Origin: Chloroflexota bacterium
GTDB lineage: Bacteria; Chloroflexota; Dehalococcoidia; Lucifugimonadales; Lucifugimonadaceae
Direction of reading: 5' to 3'
Length of the DNA stretch: 9,861 bases
NCBI GenBank assembly: GCA_009837685.1
Contig: VXTA01000344.1
Span: 1,211 to 11,071 of the forward strand
Under the pieces are notes generated by a model that was not told where the DNA came from, ran no database searches, and was given only the letters and a program-made list of their open reading frames with translations. Within the stretch, counting starts at the first letter, position 1; every line of letters starts with the position of its first letter. Positions 5,105 through 9,861 of the stretch are shown piece after piece. Both the position numbers and the translations under genes were made by a program.

Positions 5105-5656
5105 TCAGTTGTCAGAGTATAAGACGCGGTAGTGGGATTGGGCTAGGCCCGAAGGGTATTGGGTCGTGCTGATCAATTCGAGGTGGATGTCTTCGGGGAT
5201 TTTGCCGAATAAGGGGATACCATCGCCGATCAGGACTGGGAGTGTAGTGATGATGAGGTCTTCAATCAGGCCTTCGTTGAGAAAGGATTGGATAGTTATG
5301 CCGCCGTCGATGTAGGCGCGATCCCAGCCTTGTTGGTCAAGGGTTGCGAGGAGGTTGGATGGGGTTTGGTCGGTGATTGTGACTTTGTCGGTCAGGTGCG
5401 GAGGGATGTCGGAGGCGCTGAGAGTTCGGGAGAGGACAATTACGGGCTTTGTGTAGGGCCAGTCGCCGGAGGTCAAGTTGAGGACGACTTCGTAGGTTTT
5501 TCGACCGAATATGATGCCGTCGACGGAGTCGATGAACTGGGTGTAACCGTGCTCTTCGGTGGTGGTGCCACGATTTTCGAGCCAGTCGATTGTATGGTCT
5601 TTTCGGGCGATGTAGCCATCGAGGCTGGTTGCTATAAAGACGTGGCCAGTGGTCAC
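5105..5656 (-). CDS. Dihydrofolate reductase-like protein (RibD C-terminal domain family, YwjB/YyaP type)
   Basis: A 183-residue protein, usual length for stand-alone RibD_C/DHFR-fold proteins. Landmarks are VFIATSLDGYIA (6-17, first strand and NADPH-side loop), VDGIIFGRKTYEVVL (45-59), KPVIVLSRTL (70-79), DRAYIDGGITIQSFLNEGLI (112-131) and EDLIITTLPVLIGDGIPLFG (132-151). These proteins bind NAD(P)H and are presumed reductases; most are uncharacterised, and neither folate reduction nor riboflavin synthesis can be claimed. It starts with GTG at 5656, which overlaps the polA stop in the sequence GTGA. Translation is therefore probably coupled to polA and the two share a transcript. It converges with the serine hydrolase gene, with 17 nt between their stops and no obvious terminator. 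Confidence 0.85.
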   Translation of the reverse strand: MTTGHVFIATSLDGYIARKDHTIDWLENRGTTTEEHGYTQFIDSVDGIIFGRKTYEVVLNLTSGDWPYTKPVIVLSRTLSASDIPPHLTDKVTITDQTPSNLLATLDQQGWDRAYIDGGITIQSFLNEGLIEDLIITTLPVLIGDGIPLFGKIPEDIHLELISTTQYPSGLAQSHYRVLYSDN

Positions 5657-8511
5657 TCAAGTTCGCCCCAACGGACTCCGGTTTTGGTTTCGACCAGAAG
5701 TGGGACTTCAAGGTCCATTGCGGCAGGCATCATGTCGTGGGCCAGGGATGTGATTTCTTCGAGTTCGCCAGGCGCTATTTCGAAAATGAGTTCGTCGTGG
5801 ACTTGAGCCGTCATACGGGATTCGAGCCCACGGTGGTGGATCTCGTCGGCGATATTGATCATTGCGATCTTGATAACATCAGCAGCGGTTCCTTGGATAG
5901 GCATGTTCACCGCGACTCGTTCGGCAGCTGCTCGATGCCCTTGGTTCGATGAGCGCAGATCCGGGAGGTATCGCCGTCGACCGTTGAGGGTTTCGGCGTA
6001 CCCTCGCATCTTAGCGGTCTGTTTCTGGTACTCGATGAAATCGCGGATGCCGGGGTATTTACCGAAGTAGAGGTCGATAAACTCCCGACCTTGTTGGACA
6101 GATAGGTCGGTCTGTCGTGCAACGCCTTGTGGTCCGAGGCCGTAGATGACTCCGAAGTTGAGGATCTTGGCGATGCGTCGTTGCTCGCTGGTGACGTCGT
6201 GGACACCATACATTGCTTGTGCGGTGGCATCGTGGATGTCTTCGCCGTTGCGGAAGGACTCCAACAATCCAGGTTCGCTTGACATGTGGGCTAGGATTCG
6301 GAGTTCGATCTGCGAGTAGTCGGCGGCGAGGAGCTGCCAACCAGTGTCGTGCATTGTAGAGAATGCGTTGCGGATTTCTCGGCCTAGGGACGTGCGGACA
6401 GGTATGTTTTGAACATTCGGGTCGTTTGATGCTAGGCGACCGGTGGCTGAACCGGCTTGGTTGAACGTGGAATGGACGCGTCCGGTGTCCGGATTGACCA
6501 TCTTGGGCAGTGCGTCGGCATAGGTCGACTTCAGTTTGGCCAGTTCTCGATAGCGCAGGACGGCGTCGATGAGCTGGTAGATGCGATCATCAAGGCCTTT
6601 CCGGTTGCGCATCCGGTCGAGAGCGTCGGCGTTCATCGACCAACCAGTCTTAAGTTTCCGAGTCGGGGGTGCACCCCACTCATCGATGAGGATGTTGCCG
6701 ATCTGTCTATTGGATGCGATGTTGAAATCGCGCCCGCCCACAAGGTTGTTGGCGACCTGCTTGATTTGGGCGATCTCTTCGCCTAGGGCCGCTGAGAACT
6801 TTTTGAGGACGTCAGTCTCAACGACCATGCCGGTGCGCTGCATCTCGACGATTACCGGCAGCAGTGGCATCTCGATGGTCTCGAAGACGCCACGGGCATT
6901 GTGTCCGTCGAGTTCTGATTCGAAGTGTCGCCACAAACGGTATGTGAAGTCTGCATCCGCAGAGGCGTACGGGCCAGCCAACTCAATATCGACCTCTGAC
7001 ATCGTGATCTGCTTGCGTCCGGTGCCGATGAGGTCGGTTATCGGCGTCATCTCGGCTTGATAGAGTTCGAGTGCGAGGTCTTTCAGTCCGTATCGATTAT
7101 GACCGCACAGCGATGCGGCGATCATGGTGTCGAACTTTGCGTTATTCACCTCAATGCCAGCATGATTAAGGACCATCATGTCAAAGTTGGCGTTGTGCGC
7201 GGCCTTCGGCACTTTTGCGTCGGCGAAGAGCGGAGCGACAGTTTCGAGTGCGCGAGTGCGGTCTATCTGTTCACCGGAACGGTGTCCGATCGGCACGTAA
7301 TAGCCTTCGCCATCGGAGTTCGAGAAGGACATTCCGACCATCTCGTCCTGCATCGCACGCGTACCGTTGGTCTCGGTGTCGTACGCGAAACCGTCAGCAT
7401 TGCCGAGACGGTTGACGAGGTCATGGAATTCTTCGTCGGTAGTAACGACGGTGTATTTTCCTAACGGGTCGCCAGATTTCGGTGCGGCTTTGGTGGTGGA
7501 TGTGGCAGCACCGTTTGCGAAGAGATCGCCTTGTGCGCGTCCTGTGGTAGGGAGCGGAAACACGCCGCGTTCTGCATCCTCAGCAGACGGAATGCTGCGG
7601 ACTATGGTCTCACCGAAACCGAGGTTAGTCAGGGCGGCAACTACTTCATTACGGTCATAGCCGCCAATGCGACAGTGGTCGAAGTCGATTTCGACGGGGA
7701 CATCAGTGACGATGGTGGTCAGTTTCAGCCCGTCGTAAGCGATCTTCTTACCGTCTCGAAGACGGTTCATGATGCTCTTGGAGCCACGCAGTTCCTTGGA
7801 GGGGATCTCACCAACGGAATCCAGATTTTCGTAGAGATTATCGAAGTGTCCGAAGCGATTGAGCACGGTACGAGCGGCTTTGGGCCCGATCTTGGCAATG
7901 CCGGGTATGTTGTCGGACGGATCGCCTTCGAGGGCTTTAATCTCAGCAACAAACTCCGGGCCGAGACCGTCGTAGCGATCCCTGACACCATCGATGTCAT
8001 AGACCTTGGTATCTCCGAACCCTGAATACATGAGAAGATTGGTCTTGTCGTTCACAAGCTGAAGCTGATCTGCATCGCCGGTGAGGATTAAGGATCGAAC
8101 GCCCTCCGATTCTGCCTTTCGGACGATGGTTCCCACCACGTCATCGGCCTCGAAACCATCAATAGCGAATACTGGTACTTTCATCGCCGCCAACACGCTC
8201 TCCACCATCGGTATCTGGGCGTGAAGCTCAGGATCGATCGGCGGCCGTTGAGCTTTGTACTCGTCGAAGAGCGCGTCGCGGAAAGTAGGCGCGCGGGTGT
8301 CAAAGGTTACGGCGATGTGCGTGGGGCTGTATTCGCGGATGGTAGCAATCAGGTTTCGCAAGAAGCCATAAGCGCCATGCGTCTGCTCGCCGGCGCTATT
8401 GGTGAGGCCGCCGCCTCGGGAGAGTGCAAACCATGCTCGGAAGACCATAGAGTGGCCGTCGACGACGAGTATGAGAGGATCGCGGTTGAGATTTTCGGTT
8501 TGAGTTGTCAT
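5653..8511 (-). CDS. polA: DNA polymerase I with 5' nuclease, 3'-5' exonuclease and polymerase domains
   Basis: A 952-residue full-length Pol I that fills gaps and removes primers in replication and repair. The 5' nuclease domain (about 12-300) has the acidic residues of LVVDG (Asp18), FEADDVVG (120-127), TGDADQL (144-150) and GDPSDNIPG (196-204). The 3'-5' exonuclease domain (about 350-540) keeps all three motifs: DTE (Asp378, Glu380), HNANFD (439-444) and YASAD (Tyr515, Asp519), so proofreading should be active, unlike in Taq polymerase. The polymerase domain has motif A AADYSQIELRI (Asp731), motif B RRIAKILNFGVIYG (778-791, with Lys782, Phe786, Tyr790) and motif C QVHDE (903-907, Asp906). 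Phe786 predicts the normal discrimination against dideoxynucleotides. The ATG at 8511 has no strong Shine-Dalgarno sequence. The DHFR-like gene overlaps its stop by 4 nt. Confidence 0.97.
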   Translation of the reverse strand: MTTQTENLNRDPLILVVDGHSMVFRAWFALSRGGGLTNSAGEQTHGAYGFLRNLIATIREYSPTHIAVTFDTRAPTFRDALFDEYKAQRPPIDPELHAQIPMVESVLAAMKVPVFAIDGFEADDVVGTIVRKAESEGVRSLILTGDADQLQLVNDKTNLLMYSGFGDTKVYDIDGVRDRYDGLGPEFVAEIKALEGDPSDNIPGIAKIGPKAARTVLNRFGHFDNLYENLDSVGEIPSKELRGSKSIMNRLRDGKKIAYDGLKLTTIVTDVPVEIDFDHCRIGGYDRNEVVAALTNLGFGETIVRSIPSAEDAERGVFPLPTTGRAQGDLFANGAATSTTKAAPKSGDPLGKYTVVTTDEEFHDLVNRLGNADGFAYDTETNGTRAMQDEMVGMSFSNSDGEGYYVPIGHRSGEQIDRTRALETVAPLFADAKVPKAAHNANFDMMVLNHAGIEVNNAKFDTMIAASLCGHNRYGLKDLALELYQAEMTPITDLIGTGRKQITMSEVDIELAGPYASADADFTYRLWRHFESELDGHNARGVFETIEMPLLPVIVEMQRTGMVVETDVLKKFSAALGEEIAQIKQVANNLVGGRDFNIASNRQIGNILIDEWGAPPTRKLKTGWSMNADALDRMRNRKGLDDRIYQLIDAVLRYRELAKLKSTYADALPKMVNPDTGRVHSTFNQAGSATGRLASNDPNVQNIPVRTSLGREIRNAFSTMHDTGWQLLAADYSQIELRILAHMSSEPGLLESFRNGEDIHDATAQAMYGVHDVTSEQRRIAKILNFGVIYGLGPQGVARQTDLSVQQGREFIDLYFGKYPGIRDFIEYQKQTAKMRGYAETLNGRRRYLPDLRSSNQGHRAAAERVAVNMPIQGTAADVIKIAMINIADEIHHRGLESRMTAQVHDELIFEIAPGELEEITSLAHDMMPAAMDLEVPLLVETKTGVRWGELE

Positions 8512-8551
8512 GACGGGAGAACTTGAAGCGAATGGAACGGTATTGCTTGCG

Positions 8552-8557
8552 ATTATA
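8552..8557 (-). promoter_or_regulatory. Predicted -10 element of polA
   Basis: A perfect TATAAT on the minus strand, about 40 nt before the polA ATG, in the 111-bp gap after the antiporter gene. At the correct spacing the -35 position reads GATACT, a poor match, and there is no extended TG. The promoter is thus plausible but weak or activator-dependent. Confidence 0.4.
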
Positions 8558-8622
8558 TGGAAGAGGCGGTTTGGAGTATCGCGTCCACTCTTGCCAGTAA
8601 GCTCCCTCAGACGCGCTGGAGT

Positions 8623-9861
8623 TTAGATCTCATGCCCTTGGGCTTCGGTTACTACCATTTCTAGGACTTCATGTGAGGCAATGGAGCCAATGAATTGGTC
8701 TGTTTCGGCTTCGGTTACTGGAAGCACGGTGATGGAATTGTCGATCATTGTCTGTAGCGCGTCCTCGACGTAGTCTTCAGTGGTGGCGGTGGGAGTGTTG
8801 TGGCGGAGGGTTTGGGTTAGGGTGGTTGTGTCCCACTCGCTACGTGGTAAGTAACGAAGCATGCTGATGGATACTATGCCGACGAGTTGGCCCTGGTCGA
8901 CGACTACGTAGTCGTGTTGCTCGGGTAGAAGCCATTGTTCGGTGAAGGTTTTGACGGTGAGGGACGTGTTGGGGTGGGTGCGCGAGCGGTCAAGAACATC
9001 TTTGACTTTGATGCCTTCAAGGGCGAATCGGTATAGAGACGGGGGTATGTCTCCTGGGTTTGCGGATGTTCCGGCGGGTTTGATGCGCTTGACGGCGGCG
9101 GTGATGCCAACAGGGGTGATGAGGATGTAGGCGAGCATGACGAGGACGAGCAACGAGAAGATGGATTCGTTGATAACGCCAGTTTGGTGGAGGAGTATCA
9201 AAAGCGCTATTTCGGCTACTCCTTTTGCCATTAGGCCCGCTGCGGTGGCGAAGGGCGCATCGAGCCTTGCCGCGTAAGCGCCGATAAAGGTTGCGACGAA
9301 TTTGCCGATGAAGGGAACGAAGATGAGCAGGATGATGGTCAGGATAGGCAGTTCAGTGAACGCTAAGCTGAATTGAAGGCCCGCTGAAGCAAAGAAGAGC
9401 GGGATGAAGAAACCTTCGGCGACGCCTTTCATACCAGGCATGATGTCGTGTCGAACCTGGAAGGGGAGGACGGATAGGGCTGCTCCGAAGAGTAGAGCGC
9501 CTATGGAGCCATGAAGACCGACCTCTTCGGCACCGAAGACGACGAGGAATAGTCCGCCGAGTAGGAGCCCGAAGGAAAGCTGTGGCACTTGGAGGACGCG
9601 GTGGAGCAGAACGATGATCCTAGGGAGGATCAAGGTGGATGCAAACCAGATGATGACGGCGAACCCGATGATGGATCCGAGGATGGTTAGGACGTTGATC
9701 GGGTCGAGGGTGTGTCCGTGTCCTCCACCGTAAAAGTGTTCGCTGATTGCGAATCCGAAGACGAATAGTGCGATGAGTTCGGCGATGATGACGGCTGTGA
9801 ATATCTGGACGCCGACGGGCTCTTTGAGGTTGCCCTCGTCGATGAGAACTTTGGCTACAAG
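8623..9861 (-). CDS. CPA2-family cation/proton antiporter with C-terminal CBS pair (5' end outside window)
   Basis: The frame is open to the right edge, so at least 412 residues are present and the true start lies beyond 9861; the TTG at 9633 is internal. Residues 1-270 of the fragment are a run of hydrophobic helices typical of monovalent cation:proton antiporters-2 (KefB/NapA-like): VAKVLIDEGNLKEPVGVQIF, EEVGLHGSIGALLFGAALS, FFIPLFFASAGLQFSL, FIGKFVATFIGAYAARL and KGVAEIALLILLHQTGVI. Residues about 285-404 form two CBS motifs (KVKDVLDRSRTHPNTSL ... YVVVDQGQLVGIVSISMLR; NTPTATTEDYVEDALQTMID ... ITVLPVTEAETDQFIGSIAS), an adenosyl-ligand-binding regulatory module. At the helix-5 position, where NapA-type exchangers carry Asp-Asp, this protein has Ala27-Glu28. 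A Gly/His-rich loop (HFYGGGHGH, 42-50) follows. The exchanged ion is not known. The stop is 111 nt before polA, on the same strand. Confidence 0.85.
   Translation of the reverse strand, partial: LVAKVLIDEGNLKEPVGVQIFTAVIIAELIALFVFGFAISEHFYGGGHGHTLDPINVLTILGSIIGFAVIIWFASTLILPRIIVLLHRVLQVPQLSFGLLLGGLFLVVFGAEEVGLHGSIGALLFGAALSVLPFQVRHDIMPGMKGVAEGFFIPLFFASAGLQFSLAFTELPILTIILLIFVPFIGKFVATFIGAYAARLDAPFATAAGLMAKGVAEIALLILLHQTGVINESIFSLLVLVMLAYILITPVGITAAVKRIKPAGTSANPGDIPPSLYRFALEGIKVKDVLDRSRTHPNTSLTVKTFTEQWLLPEQHDYVVVDQGQLVGIVSISMLRYLPRSEWDTTTLTQTLRHNTPTATTEDYVEDALQTMIDNSITVLPVTEAETDQFIGSIASHEVLEMVVTEAQGHEI

Noticed and set aside
5653..8511. Several open frames antisense to polA (for example 7057-7464 and 7531-8025)
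   Set aside because: They lie inside an intact, motif-complete polA and have no motifs of their own.
9631..9633. Start of the antiporter at TTG 9633
   Set aside because: The same frame continues open to 9861 and encodes a typical CPA2 helix region (VAKVLIDEGNLKEPVGVQIF), so the gene is truncated by the window edge rather than starting here.
1..9861. CRISPR arrays, insertion sequences, tRNA or rRNA genes, phage genes
   Set aside because: I found no regularly spaced repeats, transposase or integrase motifs, terminal inverted repeats with target duplications, or tRNA cloverleaf patterns on either strand.

Overview
The window looks like part of a bacterial chromosome of moderate GC, roughly 50-55% by eye, from a free-living, probably aerobic heterotroph. 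The gene mix is an Ldh-type oxidoreductase beside an M20 amidohydrolase, a ParB-like regulator, a DUF5343-like protein, a family VIII serine hydrolase, a proofreading-competent DNA polymerase I and a CPA2 antiporter with a CBS pair. It reminds me most of uncultured marine Chloroflexota of the SAR202 / Dehalococcoidia kind. That placement is inference from gene content only; no rRNA or tRNA is present to test it.

Layout: (1) 1-1217, minus strand: an Ldh_2-family NAD(P)-dependent oxidoreductase followed 2 nt later by the first 38 codons of an M20 metallopeptidase/amidohydrolase that runs off the left edge. They form a two-gene catabolic operon. (2) 1218-1675, 458 bp without a convincing gene: a predicted ldh promoter with repeated operator-like boxes (1254-1326), then an unusually hairpin-dense stretch (1354-1659) that could encode or belong to a structured RNA. 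(3) 1676-3562: a divergent pair, a ParB/Spo0J-like DNA-binding protein (minus) and a DUF5343-like protein (plus), separated by an AT-rich 207-bp control region that holds a good promoter and two different palindromes. (4) 3594-5087, plus: a beta-lactamase-fold serine hydrolase with a long acidic coiled-coil N-terminal extension. (5) 5105-8511, minus: polA and, overlapping it by 4 nt, a RibD_C/dihydrofolate-reductase-like protein. (6) 8623-9861, minus: most of a CPA2 cation/proton antiporter with a C-terminal CBS pair, open at the right edge.

Regions 5 and 6 contain conserved housekeeping functions (replication/repair, ion homeostasis). Regions 1 to 4 are more accessory: substrate catabolism, a regulator with an unknown-function partner, and a hydrolase. 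I do not see a recognisable defence system, CRISPR array, transposon or phage. The best candidates for something undescribed are the structured intergenic block 1354-1659, with two competing hairpins and a Shine-Dalgarno-like sequence displayed in a loop, and the ParB-like/DUF5343 divergon with its palindromes. Both are hypotheses from inspection by eye; no folding, homology search or covariation analysis was run.
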